Shown here piece by piece: positions 16,179-24,925 of a stretch of 49,027 nt of DNA (its first letter is position 1; each line of letters opens with the position of its first letter). The stretch spans positions 1 to 49,027 of the forward strand of contig CAZEPV010000015.1 of assembly GCA_964514235.1 (NCBI GenBank). The letters are read 5' to 3'. Under the pieces are notes generated by a model. It saw only the letters and a program-made list of their open reading frames with translations, was not told where the DNA came from and ran no database searches. The stretch comes from JAAYRQ01 sp035647235 (GTDB taxonomy: Bacteria > Bacillota > Syntrophomonadia > Syntrophomonadales > Syntrophomonadaceae). A program made the translations under genes and the position numbers.

Positions 16179-17372
16179 ATGTCGGGACACCATGCTGTAT
16201 TAATTGATAATCTAAGGGAAGCCCAGGATTTTATTAAATTAATTGGGTCGGATGATAAGGCATTTGGTTACATGGGGCCTAAGGCCATACATCGTATAAT
16301 TAAATTAAAAAATATTCGCTCTCTTGCTGCCAACATAATAAAACAAGAAATTCTGTCTAAAGGCGGTGAGGCAGCGGTTAGCAAAAGTGCCCTATTTGCA
16401 GAAGGTTATACCGATGTCCTTTTGATGGGGACTATAAAACAATACCGAGAATTAAATAAAAAGCTAAAATTACAACCATTTGGCTTAAAAAAAATAGCCA
16501 GCGAAATAGATGCTATAATCCGTAATTTAGAAAAAAAGGCCTATACCATGGTTTTAGCTAATGGGCAGACTATGGAAATCGGACAGGGAACCCTGATAAT
16601 GGGAATATTAAATGTAACTCCAGACTCCTTTTCGGACGGGGGCCAATTTTTTGACACCGACCTGGCTATCGATAGGGCTAAGCAGATGATAGCGGACGGG
16701 GCCGATATCATTGATATAGGTGGGGCCTCATCTCGGCCAGATGCTTTGATAGCCGATGGGGAAACAGAGTTAAAACGGATTTTACCTGTGGTAGAGGCAT
16801 TGGCAAGGGAAGATACAATTATTTCCATAGACACATTCAGGGGGAGTGTAGCCCAGGCAGCTCTAGAAGCTGGGGCTCACATGATTAATGATATTGGTAG
16901 TCTACAATTAGATCCTAGTTTGCTCTCGGTTCTAATTGACCGAAAATCCCCTGTAGTCTTAATGCATAATCGTTTACAGATTCGCCGTGGGGAAGCCTAT
17001 GGGGATTTAATCTCAGATATAATTACCGAATTAAGAGAATCCATAGATAGGGCGCTAGAAGGCGGCTTAGGGGAAAATCAAATAATTATTGATCCTGGGA
17101 TAGGCTTTGGGAAGACCGCCCAGGAAAACCGTATAATTATTAAGAGGCTAAGGGAATTCAAAGGTATGGGATACCCAATTTTGCTTGGTGCATCCCGTAA
17201 ATCCTTTATTGGACATACCCTGGGTATGAGAGTAGAGGAACGCCTGGAAGCTAGTTTAGCTGTCGCGGGTATAGGGATTATGAATGGAGCTAATATTATA
17301 AGAGTACATGATGTTAGAGCATCCAAACAAATTGCCTTAATGACCGATGCGGTGGTAAATGAAGATGGATAA
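16179..17372 (+). CDS. folP: Dihydropteroate synthase with N-terminal extension
   Basis: Joins dihydropterin pyrophosphate with p-aminobenzoate to make dihydropteroate. The DHPS barrel starts near residue 138 with LIMGILNVTPDSFSDGG, then IIDIGGASSRPDA and later DPGIGFGKTAQEN. The first 130 residues are an extra domain (KAIHRIIKLKNIRSLAANII, TDVLLMGTIKQYRELNKK) that classical FolP lacks; I recall similar extended FolP proteins in other Clostridia but know no function for it. The gene overlaps folB by about 8 bases. The start ATG has an AAGGAGTT site. Confidence 0.92.
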   Translation: MSGHHAVLIDNLREAQDFIKLIGSDDKAFGYMGPKAIHRIIKLKNIRSLAANIIKQEILSKGGEAAVSKSALFAEGYTDVLLMGTIKQYRELNKKLKLQPFGLKKIASEIDAIIRNLEKKAYTMVLANGQTMEIGQGTLIMGILNVTPDSFSDGGQFFDTDLAIDRAKQMIADGADIIDIGGASSRPDALIADGETELKRILPVVEALAREDTIISIDTFRGSVAQAALEAGAHMINDIGSLQLDPSLLSVLIDRKSPVVLMHNRLQIRRGEAYGDLISDIITELRESIDRALEGGLGENQIIIDPGIGFGKTAQENRIIIKRLREFKGMGYPILLGASRKSFIGHTLGMRVEERLEASLAVAGIGIMNGANIIRVHDVRASKQIALMTDAVVNEDG

Positions 17373-17736
17373 GATATTAATAAAGGGCCTAGAATTCGTG
17401 GCCTGTCATGGAGTTATGCCTGAAGAAAAGGTTATCGCTCAGAAATTTATTATTGACTTGGAATTACATAAAGACCTGACTCTGGCAGGTCAAACAGATG
17501 ACTTGTCTAATACAATAAATTATGTCCATATTTACGAAGAAGTTAAGGATATAGTCGAAAATAATAGCTTTAATCTTATTGAGAAAATGGCCGAACATAT
17601 TGCCCAAGTAATTTTAGAAAAACATCTAATTGAGGCTATAAAAGTAGTGGTTTATAAGCCGAATGCCCCTATAAAAGGTAGGTTTGACTACTTCGCTGTA
17701 GAAATATTTAGAAAATCTAGTGAAAATAATCTTTAA
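17365..17736 (+). CDS. folB: Dihydroneopterin aldolase
   Basis: About 123 residues; converts dihydroneopterin to hydroxymethyl-dihydropterin plus glycolaldehyde. The N-terminal MDKILIKGLEFVACHGVMPEE and the later DDLSNTINYVHIYEEVKDIV, NLIEKMAEHIA and VVVYKPNAPIKGRFDYFAV segments are FolB hallmarks. Starts at 17359 and 17365 are both possible; GGTGG at 17351-17355 is better spaced for 17365. The overlap with folP indicates coupled translation. Confidence 0.94.
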   Translation: MDKILIKGLEFVACHGVMPEEKVIAQKFIIDLELHKDLTLAGQTDDLSNTINYVHIYEEVKDIVENNSFNLIEKMAEHIAQVILEKHLIEAIKVVVYKPNAPIKGRFDYFAVEIFRKSSENNL

Positions 17737-17797
17737 TTTCTAACAAATACTTCTTGCCCTTGAAAAAGGTATATGCTAATTTAAAGGATGAAACAAG

Positions 17798-18295
17798 ATG
17801 CAAATTGAAGTATATTTAGGTTTAGGTTCAAATATAGGGGACAAAGACCTATATCTTAAGCAGGCAATAGTAGCAATAGAAAAACTAGACCAGACTAAGA
17901 TTAACAATATTTCCTCCACCTATATTACAAAAGCCTGGGGGAATACAGAACAAGCCGAATTTCATAATTTGGTTATAAAGATTAAGACTTCTTTATCAGC
18001 TCCAGGGCTTTTAAAAAAGTTACAAGAAATTGAAATGAACATGGGTCGTCGGTTTATCGAAAAATGGGGGCCCCGTATAATAGATATCGACATTTTGTTG
18101 TATGGAGATGAAATAATCCATACGGAGGAATTGATAGTTCCTCATCAGTACATGAAAGAAAGGTTGTTTGTACTGGTACCATTATACGAAATTAATAAGG
18201 ATTTAATTTTCCCTGATGATGGTACCCATATACAGGAGGTGTTGACTACTGTTTTAGACCGAGAAGGAGAAGACAATATAATAAAGAGGTTATAA
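17798..18295 (+). CDS. folK: Hydroxymethyl-dihydropterin pyrophosphokinase
   Basis: A 165-residue kinase that transfers pyrophosphate from ATP to the pterin, providing the FolP substrate. YLGLGSNIGDKDLYLKQAI opens the protein, and ISSTYITKAWG, NLVIKIKTSL, LQEIEMNMGR and GPRIIDIDILLYG follow in family order. AAAGGATG precedes the ATG. With folP and folB it covers the late folate pathway; folE and the phosphatase step are not visible in this window. Confidence 0.95.
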   Translation: MQIEVYLGLGSNIGDKDLYLKQAIVAIEKLDQTKINNISSTYITKAWGNTEQAEFHNLVIKIKTSLSAPGLLKKLQEIEMNMGRRFIEKWGPRIIDIDILLYGDEIIHTEELIVPHQYMKERLFVLVPLYEINKDLIFPDDGTHIQEVLTTVLDREGEDNIIKRL

Positions 18296-18410
18296 AAAAG
18301 GAGTCTCCCGCCAGATTTTTCTAGCAAAATAGTCCGCTTGTATCTTAATCGAACGAGACGGTAATGTTGTATATGTAACAGGATTTCCCTGTTTATAAGG
18401 GGGTTGGAAT

Positions 18411-19316
18411 ATGAAGAAAAGAATTGGCATTATAGGGGCGGGAGTAGTAGGGACAGCTATTGGGGTGGTACTCAATGATAAAGGCTATGAGGTTACGGGT
18501 GCATATGATGTTAAATCCGAATCTACCAAGCAACTTGTGGAACGGATAGGATGTACTACTCATACATCACCTCAGGAAGTTTCTCGCTCGGCAGATATTT
18601 TATTTATAACGACTTCTGATTCGGCGATAAAAGAAGTTGTAGATAACTTGGCAGATACTGCTGCATTTCATAATGGTCAAGTGATTGTCCATATGAGTGG
18701 TGCACAATCTTCTGAAGTACTCGATAGGGCTAAAGAATTTGGGGCTTATGTTTTATCAGTTCACCCCATACAGTCTTTTGCTAATCTTAAACGGGCTATT
18801 GAAAATTTGCCTGGTTCTGTATTTAGTATCGAGGGGGATAAGGACGCATACCATGTGGCTGTATGTATTGTGGAGACTTTAGATGGAGAATACTTTTTTA
18901 TTAATAGAAAATCAAAACCTCTTTATCACGCTGGTGCTTGTGTAGTATCTAATTATTTAGTTACCTTAATTGATTTTGGAGTCAAACTCCTAGAATCTAC
19001 AGGTATTCCCAGGAACATGGCAACCAAGGCCTTAATGCCTTTGATTGTGGGAACTATTAATAATATTGAAAATATCGGGATTCCCAAAGCACTAACTGGA
19101 CCAATAGCTCGGGGGGACTTAAGCACTATTGTTAAACATCTTAATAGTCTAGAAGAAATGGCCCCTGAGCTTATGAAGTTATACAGTTGGCTAGGGTTTT
19201 ATACTGCCCAAATCGCTTTGCAAAAGGGAACTATTGATAATAAGGCTATGGAGGAATTCCAACAAGTATTTGTGCAGGAATTTTCGCGTATAGCCACAGC
19301 GAATACAGCTAGATGA
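18411..19316 (+). CDS. panG: Rossmann/DUF2520 reductase, PanG-type ketopantoate reductase candidate
   Basis: A 301-residue oxidoreductase with an N-terminal NADP-binding Rossmann fold (GIIGAGVVGTAIG, residues 5-17), the phosphate-contacting VHMSGAQSS region and a C-terminal all-helical DUF2520 domain (HAGACVVSNYLVTLIDFG). Ketopantoate reductases of the PanG class, described in Francisella, have this layout and differ from PanE. It lies 36 bases upstream of panB-panC-panD, and no panE is in the window, so it probably supplies the missing NADPH-dependent step from ketopantoate to pantoate. The specific activity is inferred from context. Confidence 0.78.
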   Translation: MKKRIGIIGAGVVGTAIGVVLNDKGYEVTGAYDVKSESTKQLVERIGCTTHTSPQEVSRSADILFITTSDSAIKEVVDNLADTAAFHNGQVIVHMSGAQSSEVLDRAKEFGAYVLSVHPIQSFANLKRAIENLPGSVFSIEGDKDAYHVAVCIVETLDGEYFFINRKSKPLYHAGACVVSNYLVTLIDFGVKLLESTGIPRNMATKALMPLIVGTINNIENIGIPKALTGPIARGDLSTIVKHLNSLEEMAPELMKLYSWLGFYTAQIALQKGTIDNKAMEEFQQVFVQEFSRIATANTAR

Positions 19317-19352
19317 ATTTAAATCAAGTAAATTACAGAAAGGAGTTTTAAA

Positions 19353-20183
19353 ATGTCTAGGGTAACCACATCTGTAATTCTGGGAAAAATGCTCAAAAAA
19401 GAGAAAATAACTATGCTGACATCCTATGATTATTCTATGGCTTCCTTAGTAGAGGCTGCAGGTATAGATATGATTCTAGTAGGTGATTCACTAGGTAATG
19501 TCATGTTGGGCTATAAGGATACTTTGGCCGTAACCGTAGATGACATAGTTCATCATACGCGAGCGGTGGTTAGGGCTACAGATAATACTATGGTAGTTGC
19601 AGATATGCCCTTTCTTTCATATCATATCTCATATGAGGAAGCTGTCCGTAATGCAGGCAGACTTATTCAGGAAGGTGGGGCCCAAGCTATTAAGTTGGAG
19701 GGTGGCACGGAAAGGGTCGGGACGGTTGAAGCGATTATAGATGCCCAGATACCCGTAATGGGGCATATCGGGCTCACACCTCAATCGGTTAACCAATTCG
19801 GAGGTTTTAAAGTACAAGGTAAAGACGAAAAAACCGCCCGTAAATTGATTGATGATGCTAAGGCGATGGAGGAAGCTGGTGTCTTTGCCCTGGTCTTAGA
19901 ATGTGTACCTACGGCTTTAGCCCAAAGGGTTACAGAAGAAATTAGCATCCCTACTATAGGCATAGGAGCAGGCCCATATTGCGATGGACAAGTCCTAGTA
20001 ATTAATGATATGTTAGGTATGTTCAGTGGGCATATACCTAAATTTGTCAAAAAGTATGCTAACCTAGAACCTATCATAATCGAGGCTCTCCAAGCCTATA
20101 AAAAGGAAGTGGAAGCTGGGGATTTTCCTGGACCAGAACATGGCTTTGCCATAGAAGATGAAGTCTTAGATAAGCTATATTAA
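19353..20183 (+). CDS. panB: 3-methyl-2-oxobutanoate hydroxymethyltransferase
   Basis: Uses methylene-tetrahydrofolate to hydroxymethylate ketoisovalerate, the first committed step to pantothenate. The 276-residue barrel shows ITMLTSYDYSMASLVEAAGI, LVGDSLGNVMLGY, VVADMPFLSYH, IKLEGG and PVMGHIGLTPQS, all PanB signatures with metal-binding Asp in GDS and ADMPF. AAAGGAG precedes the ATG by 7 bases. Its use of a folate cofactor fits the upstream fol operon. Confidence 0.97.
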   Translation: MSRVTTSVILGKMLKKEKITMLTSYDYSMASLVEAAGIDMILVGDSLGNVMLGYKDTLAVTVDDIVHHTRAVVRATDNTMVVADMPFLSYHISYEEAVRNAGRLIQEGGAQAIKLEGGTERVGTVEAIIDAQIPVMGHIGLTPQSVNQFGGFKVQGKDEKTARKLIDDAKAMEEAGVFALVLECVPTALAQRVTEEISIPTIGIGAGPYCDGQVLVINDMLGMFSGHIPKFVKKYANLEPIIIEALQAYKKEVEAGDFPGPEHGFAIEDEVLDKLY

Positions 20184-20206
20184 TCATTTATTAGACGGAG
20201 ATTTCA

Positions 20207-21064
20207 ATGGAAATATTTTATGATCTTGAGGGAATGCAAAAATGGTGTCTGAACCATAAATTACAGGGAAAAAAGATTGGCCTAGTACCTACTATGGGGT
20301 ATTTACACGCGGGACACTTAGCTTTAGTAAAAGAAGCGGGGGTATTTTGTGATATAGTGGTTGTCAGTATTTTCGTCAATCCAATGCAATTTGGACAGGG
20401 GGAAGATTTCTCAGAATATCCCCGCGATCTGAGCCAGGATATCTCTTTACTAGAAGCCGAAAAAGTCCAAGCGGTTTTTGCCCCGCAAGTTAAAGATATG
20501 TATCCTCTGGGCTATAACACTTTCTTAGAAGTGATGGGGCCTATGACTGATAAATTATGTGGTAAATCCAGGCCAGGTCATTTTAAAGGGGTTACGACCG
20601 TAGTAGGTAAACTATTTAACATTTGTCAGCCCGATTTAGCCTTTTTTGGGCAAAAGGATATACAGCAATTAATTATTATAGAAAAAATGGTCAGGGAGTT
20701 TAATTTCCCGCTTGAAATAGTAAGAGTTCCAATAGTAAGGGAAAATGATGGTTTAGCTATGAGTTCACGCAATGTTTACCTTAGTAAGTCCCAAAGGGAA
20801 GCATCCTTAGTGTTAAATAAGGCCTTACAGCTTGCTAAAAAACTTATTGCTGATGGGGAAAGGAAGGCTGAAGTGCTAAGACAAAAACTTACCAGTCTCA
20901 TAGAATCTGAACAGGAAGCTATTATCGATTATATAGAAGTAGTTGATGAATTTGATTTAGCTGACCTGTCTGATTTGACTGAGGCCCAGGGTAAAGTCAT
21001 TATAGCACTAGCAGTAAAGATGGGAAGTACTAGGTTAATAGATAACCTATTAGTGGAGGTGTAA
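20207..21064 (+). CDS. panC: Pantoate--beta-alanine ligase
   Basis: A 285-residue ATP-dependent ligase making pantothenate from pantoate and beta-alanine. The nucleotidyl-transferase motif VPTMGYLHAGHLALV (residues about 28-42), VSIFVNPMQFG, PGHFKGVTTVV, FGQKDIQQL and the KMSKS-like MSSRNVYLS are visible. It lies 23 bases after panB and 3 bases before panD, so the three are one operon. Confidence 0.97.
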   Translation: MEIFYDLEGMQKWCLNHKLQGKKIGLVPTMGYLHAGHLALVKEAGVFCDIVVVSIFVNPMQFGQGEDFSEYPRDLSQDISLLEAEKVQAVFAPQVKDMYPLGYNTFLEVMGPMTDKLCGKSRPGHFKGVTTVVGKLFNICQPDLAFFGQKDIQQLIIIEKMVREFNFPLEIVRVPIVRENDGLAMSSRNVYLSKSQREASLVLNKALQLAKKLIADGERKAEVLRQKLTSLIESEQEAIIDYIEVVDEFDLADLSDLTEAQGKVIIALAVKMGSTRLIDNLLVEV

Positions 21065-21067
21065 AAG

Positions 21068-21439
21068 GTGCTTCGCTACATGTTGAAATCAAAAATTCAC
21101 CGGGCTGTTGTTACCCAGGCAGACTTAGATTATGTCGGTAGTATCACTATTGACAAAGATTTAATGGATGCTGCTGATATAGTAGCCAATGAAAAAGTTA
21201 CTATAGTTAACAATAATAATGGTGAAAGATTTGAGACTTATGTAATTGAGGGGGAGCCAGGCTCGAAAGTCATATGTCTTAACGGAGCTGCCGCCCGATT
21301 AGTCCAGAAAGGGGATGTAGTTATAATCCTTACTTATACATTACTAGAGGATGAGGAATGTGCTACACATAAACCCAAGCTGGTATTTGTAAATGAGGAT
21401 AATGAAATACAAAAAGTATGTTTAGGTAATTATGAATAG
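21068..21439 (+). CDS. panD: Aspartate 1-decarboxylase (pyruvoyl-dependent)
   Basis: Makes beta-alanine from aspartate. The 123-residue proenzyme self-cleaves between Gly24 and Ser25 in DYVGS to generate the pyruvoyl group, the same position as in E. coli. MLRYMLKSKIHRAVVTQADL at the N-terminus and LNGAAARLVQKGDVVIILTY are classic. The GTG start is placed by GGAGGTG (21056-21062), inside the panC end. Confidence 0.97.
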   Translation: MLRYMLKSKIHRAVVTQADLDYVGSITIDKDLMDAADIVANEKVTIVNNNNGERFETYVIEGEPGSKVICLNGAAARLVQKGDVVIILTYTLLEDEECATHKPKLVFVNEDNEIQKVCLGNYE

Positions 21440-21451
21440 GAGGAAGGTTTG

Positions 21452-22360
21452 TTGACCAAAGAGTTTATTGATTTTATTGCTAAGCGAAAGCAAGAAATAA
21501 ACGCAATTATTGTAGCCCATTTTTATCAATTACCTGAAATTCAAGAAATTGCGGATTTCGTAGGGGACTCTTTGCAATTAGCCAGACAGGCAGCAGAAAC
21601 AGATGCTGAAGTTATTGTATTCTGTGGGGTACACTTTATGGCGGAGAGTGCTAAAATTCTAAGTCCTAGTAAAACCGTATTATTACCAGAATTAAATGCT
21701 GGATGTCCTATGGCAGATATGGTGACTGGAGATGCCCTCAGAGCCAAAAAAGCCCAGCATCCAGATGCCTTAGTAGTATCCTATGTTAATACCTCAGCCG
21801 AAGTAAAGGCCGAGACCGATATATGTTGCACCTCGGCCAATGCAGTGAATATTGTTAAATCAATACCACAAGATAAGGAAATAATATTCGTACCCGATCG
21901 TAATTTAGGCGAATATATAGAAAACCAAACAGGTCGGAAGATGATAAAGTGGGAAGGTTGGTGCCCAGTTCACGACCAGCTAACAGCTCGTGAAGTAATG
22001 GCCCAAAAAGCCCTATATCCAGAAGCTAAAGTAGTAGTCCATCCAGAAGTACCGACAGAGGTTGCTGCTATAGCAGATAATGTCAGTTCTACTTCGGGTA
22101 TGCTTAATTATGTAAAAAATAGTTCAGATAAGGAATTTATTATTGGTACTGAAGAGGGCTTTCTCTATACCTTGAGCAAACACTGTCCAGGCAAAAAACT
22201 TCATTTGGCTAGACCAGAATTTGTTTGTCAGGATATGAAGGTAACTACCTTGGAAAAGCTAGCCCAGGCATTAGAAAAAATGGAACACCAGATTGAAGTT
22301 GCTGAGGATATACGTAAAAGAGCTTATTCATCTTTAGACCAGATGCTTAAGGTTACTTAG
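21452..22360 (+). CDS. nadA: Quinolinate synthase (4Fe-4S)
   Basis: Condenses iminoaspartate with dihydroxyacetone phosphate to quinolinate. About 302 residues; the three cluster ligands are probably Cys85 (NAGCPMADM), Cys171 (EGWCPVHD) and Cys259 (FVCQDMK), with spacing like the Thermotoga enzyme. IVAHFYQLPEIQEIADFVGDS, split as IVAHFYQLPEIQ and EIADFVGDSLQLA, is also diagnostic. Two adjacent TTG codons (21449, 21452) could start it; the second is better spaced from GGAGG. First of nadA-nadB-nadC, following panD by about 10 bases. Confidence 0.95.
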   Translation: MTKEFIDFIAKRKQEINAIIVAHFYQLPEIQEIADFVGDSLQLARQAAETDAEVIVFCGVHFMAESAKILSPSKTVLLPELNAGCPMADMVTGDALRAKKAQHPDALVVSYVNTSAEVKAETDICCTSANAVNIVKSIPQDKEIIFVPDRNLGEYIENQTGRKMIKWEGWCPVHDQLTAREVMAQKALYPEAKVVVHPEVPTEVAAIADNVSSTSGMLNYVKNSSDKEFIIGTEEGFLYTLSKHCPGKKLHLARPEFVCQDMKVTTLEKLAQALEKMEHQIEVAEDIRKRAYSSLDQMLKVT

Positions 22361-22395
22361 GGACTAGATATAGTCTTTTATATGTAGGTGAAAAA

Positions 22396-23997
22396 ATGAA
22401 TATTAACAGGTATATCGGTGTATTAGAGCGTAAAACCCCTATAATTTATAGTGATTTTCTTATAATTGGTGGGGGCATTGCGGGGCTATTTACCGCCCTC
22501 AAAGCGGCAGATTTTGGTAGTGTCATAGTCCTTACTAAAAAAAGCATAATTGAATCTAATACTAGATTAGCCCAAGGGGGAATCGCTGCTGCAATTCATG
22601 AGGAGGATTCCCCTTTTTTGCATTTGGAAGATACTCTAGAAGCGGGGGCGGGGCTATGTAATATCGAAGCCGTAGATGTTTTGGTGCGGGAAGGGCCAGC
22701 TAGGGTAAGGGAACTGATGGAAGCTGGAGTCTCCTTTGATATGAAGGATGGCACTATCTCCCTTACTAGGGAAGGGGCCCATAGCAAGGCCCGTATACTC
22801 CATGCCGCTGATGCCACTGGTGCGGAAATTCGGCGGGCTTTGGAAGTGAGATGTAAAAAATCCACCGATATTGATATAATTGAGAACCATTTTTTAATAG
22901 ATATTTTGACCCATAATATAAAAAAAGAATCATATGGGGTTTTGGTATATGATAAGGAAAATCACCAGCAAAAAGCCTATATAGCTAAAGCGGTGATTAT
23001 TGCTACAGGGGGAATTGGACAATTATACAAGTATTCCACTAATCCGGATGTAGCCACTGGTGATGGTATGGCAGCCGCTTATAGAGCCGGTTGTAGTTTA
23101 ACCGATATGGAATTTGTACAGTTTCATCCCACCGTTTTATTTAGCCATGATACAGAGCGTTTTTTAATTTCAGAAGCGGTCAGAGGTGAAGGTGGTATTC
23201 TCTACAATGAAGCTGGCCAACAATTTATGGCCAAATACCACCCACTAAAGGATTTAGCCCCTCGGGATGTGGTTTCTAGGGCCATTGTCCAGGAATGCGC
23301 AGAGTCGGGAAGTCCTTATGTTAAATTGGATATGAGCATAATTCCTAATGTCGAATCGAGGTTTCCTAATATATTTGCCACTTGTATGGAGCGGGGTATC
23401 AATATTCACGAAGATTGTGTCCCTGTATCTCCAGCAGCCCACTATATGATGGGGGGAATCAGCACCAATACTAAAGGGCAAACTAATATTTATGGTTTAT
23501 ATAGTTGTGGTGAAACAGCCTCTACAGGTGTCCATGGGGCTAACCGTTTGGCCAGCAATTCCTTATTAGATGGTATTGTATTCGGCCAGCGGATTGTAGA
23601 TAATGGGGAGGAAATATTATACCGCAGGAGTATCAATATAGATGAGATTTTTTCTTCATTTGTTAGGGAATGGGTACATAAAACTAGTGCAGGCTATATA
23701 AGTCCTCAGGAGGCCAGGAAAAGCTTACAGAGTACTATGTGGGATAATGTGGGTATAATTAGAGAAGAGACTAATCTGAATTTAGCTAATGCTACCATTG
23801 AAAGGTTATATCACCATTTAGTTGTAGGGGAGGATATACTGGATTATTATGAAGTTCTCAATATGTTGACCATATCCCGTATAATTGTACAAGCTGCCCT
23901 AAGGCGCAAGGAAAGCCGTGGAGCCCATTATCGTTTAGATTATCCCGCCCGTGATGATGTCCGCTTTGCTGGGCATATAAGTTTTATCAACTGTTGA
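22396..23997 (+). CDS. nadB: L-aspartate oxidase
   Basis: A 533-residue flavoprotein that oxidises aspartate to iminoaspartate for NadA; in anaerobes fumarate is the likely acceptor. The FAD motif IIGGGIAGLFTALKA is near residue 23, followed by SNTRLAQGGIAAA, FVQFHPTVL, RGEGGILYN and VHGANRLASNSLLDGIVFG. A C-terminal helical domain completes the family architecture of succinate dehydrogenase/fumarate reductase flavoproteins. The position between nadA and nadC fixes the function. Confidence 0.96.
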   Translation: MNINRYIGVLERKTPIIYSDFLIIGGGIAGLFTALKAADFGSVIVLTKKSIIESNTRLAQGGIAAAIHEEDSPFLHLEDTLEAGAGLCNIEAVDVLVREGPARVRELMEAGVSFDMKDGTISLTREGAHSKARILHAADATGAEIRRALEVRCKKSTDIDIIENHFLIDILTHNIKKESYGVLVYDKENHQQKAYIAKAVIIATGGIGQLYKYSTNPDVATGDGMAAAYRAGCSLTDMEFVQFHPTVLFSHDTERFLISEAVRGEGGILYNEAGQQFMAKYHPLKDLAPRDVVSRAIVQECAESGSPYVKLDMSIIPNVESRFPNIFATCMERGINIHEDCVPVSPAAHYMMGGISTNTKGQTNIYGLYSCGETASTGVHGANRLASNSLLDGIVFGQRIVDNGEEILYRRSINIDEIFSSFVREWVHKTSAGYISPQEARKSLQSTMWDNVGIIREETNLNLANATIERLYHHLVVGEDILDYYEVLNMLTISRIIVQAALRRKESRGAHYRLDYPARDDVRFAGHISFINC

Positions 23998-24010
23998 ATA
24001 GGAGGAAGAT

Positions 24011-24841
24011 ATGAATTATCTTGGATTAGAGGAACTGATTAAAGGGGCCTTAATGGAAGATGTAGGCCATGGAGATATTACCACCTATAATCTCATCCCT
24101 GCAGATAAATTCAGTAAGGGTGAATTCTATGCTAAAGCAGAGGGGGTAGTAGCTGGTATAGATATCGCCCAAGCAGTTTTAGAATATATGGAAGCGGAAA
24201 TTAAATTTTATCCTACCAAAAAGGATGGGGACCTAGTAAATGTCGGTGAAGTAATCGCTAGGGTAGAAGGGACTACTAGGACATTACTGACTGGAGAAAG
24301 GCTAGCCCTGAATTTTATGCAGCGCCTATCTGGCATTGCTAGCAAAACTAGAAATATGGTCGAACTGGTAAAATACCAAAAAGCCGAATTAATCGATACC
24401 AGAAAGACTACCCCAGGGCTTAGGGTCTTAGAGAAATATGCGGTTAATGTAGGTGGAGCCCGTAATCACCGCTTTGGTCTGTACGATGGAGTAATGATAA
24501 AGGATAATCATATTGCAGCGGTAGGTGGCATTCAAAAAGCTATTTCCACTATCAGGGGAAAAATCCCCCATACTATTAAAATTGAAGTCGAGGTAGAAAA
24601 CCTAGATGAATTACGAGAAGCCCTAAACGCCCACGCGGATATAATTTTATTGGATAATATGGATATAGAAATGATGAAAGAGGCAGTCGCCATAACCGAT
24701 GGCAGAGCCCTACTAGAAGCGTCAGGGGGTATAAGCGAGGCTACAATTGCCGAAGTAGCCAAAACTGGTGTTGATTTTATTTCCGTAGGCAGCCTAACCC
24801 ATTCAGCGGTGGCTTTGGATATAAGTTTTAGGTTGGTTTAG
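24011..24841 (+). CDS. nadC: Nicotinate-nucleotide pyrophosphorylase (carboxylating)
   Basis: Converts quinolinate and PRPP to nicotinate mononucleotide, CO2 and pyrophosphate. The 276-residue protein has EDVGHGDITTYNLIP, LTGERLALNFMQRLSGIAS, DTRKTTPGLRVLEKYAV, GGARNHRFGLYDGVMIKDNH (written in family order) and IEVEVENLDEL. GGAGGAAG lies 13 bases after the nadB stop. Last gene of the operon; a repeat palindrome, not a clear terminator, follows. Confidence 0.97.
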   Translation: MNYLGLEELIKGALMEDVGHGDITTYNLIPADKFSKGEFYAKAEGVVAGIDIAQAVLEYMEAEIKFYPTKKDGDLVNVGEVIARVEGTTRTLLTGERLALNFMQRLSGIASKTRNMVELVKYQKAELIDTRKTTPGLRVLEKYAVNVGGARNHRFGLYDGVMIKDNHIAAVGGIQKAISTIRGKIPHTIKIEVEVENLDELREALNAHADIILLDNMDIEMMKEAVAITDGRALLEASGGISEATIAEVAKTGVDFISVGSLTHSAVALDISFRLV

Positions 24842-24925
24842 GGATTTTGGACGCTGAACTGTACTGAAATACACTGATCACTTTTTAGACACAACCTGGG
24901 TTGCTCCCTTCAGTGTAATTCAGTG
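24842..24925. repeat. Mosaic interspersed repeat between nadC and dusB
   Basis: A short intergenic patch between convergent genes. Positions 24881-24909 are an inverted copy of the ACCCAGGTTGCGTC repeat found at 32141-32173 and 40507-40539, with the palindromic core GCAACC-CA-GGTTGT. The flanking CAGTGTAATTCAGTGGC belongs to the CACTGAA repeat family also at 27331 and 32059. The last bases overlap the dusB end. Confidence 0.75.

Noticed and set aside
17760..17788. Promoter-like TTGAAA before folK resembling the ftsH promoter
   Set aside because: The TTGAAA and following bases look alike but no acceptable -10 lies at 16-18 bases.
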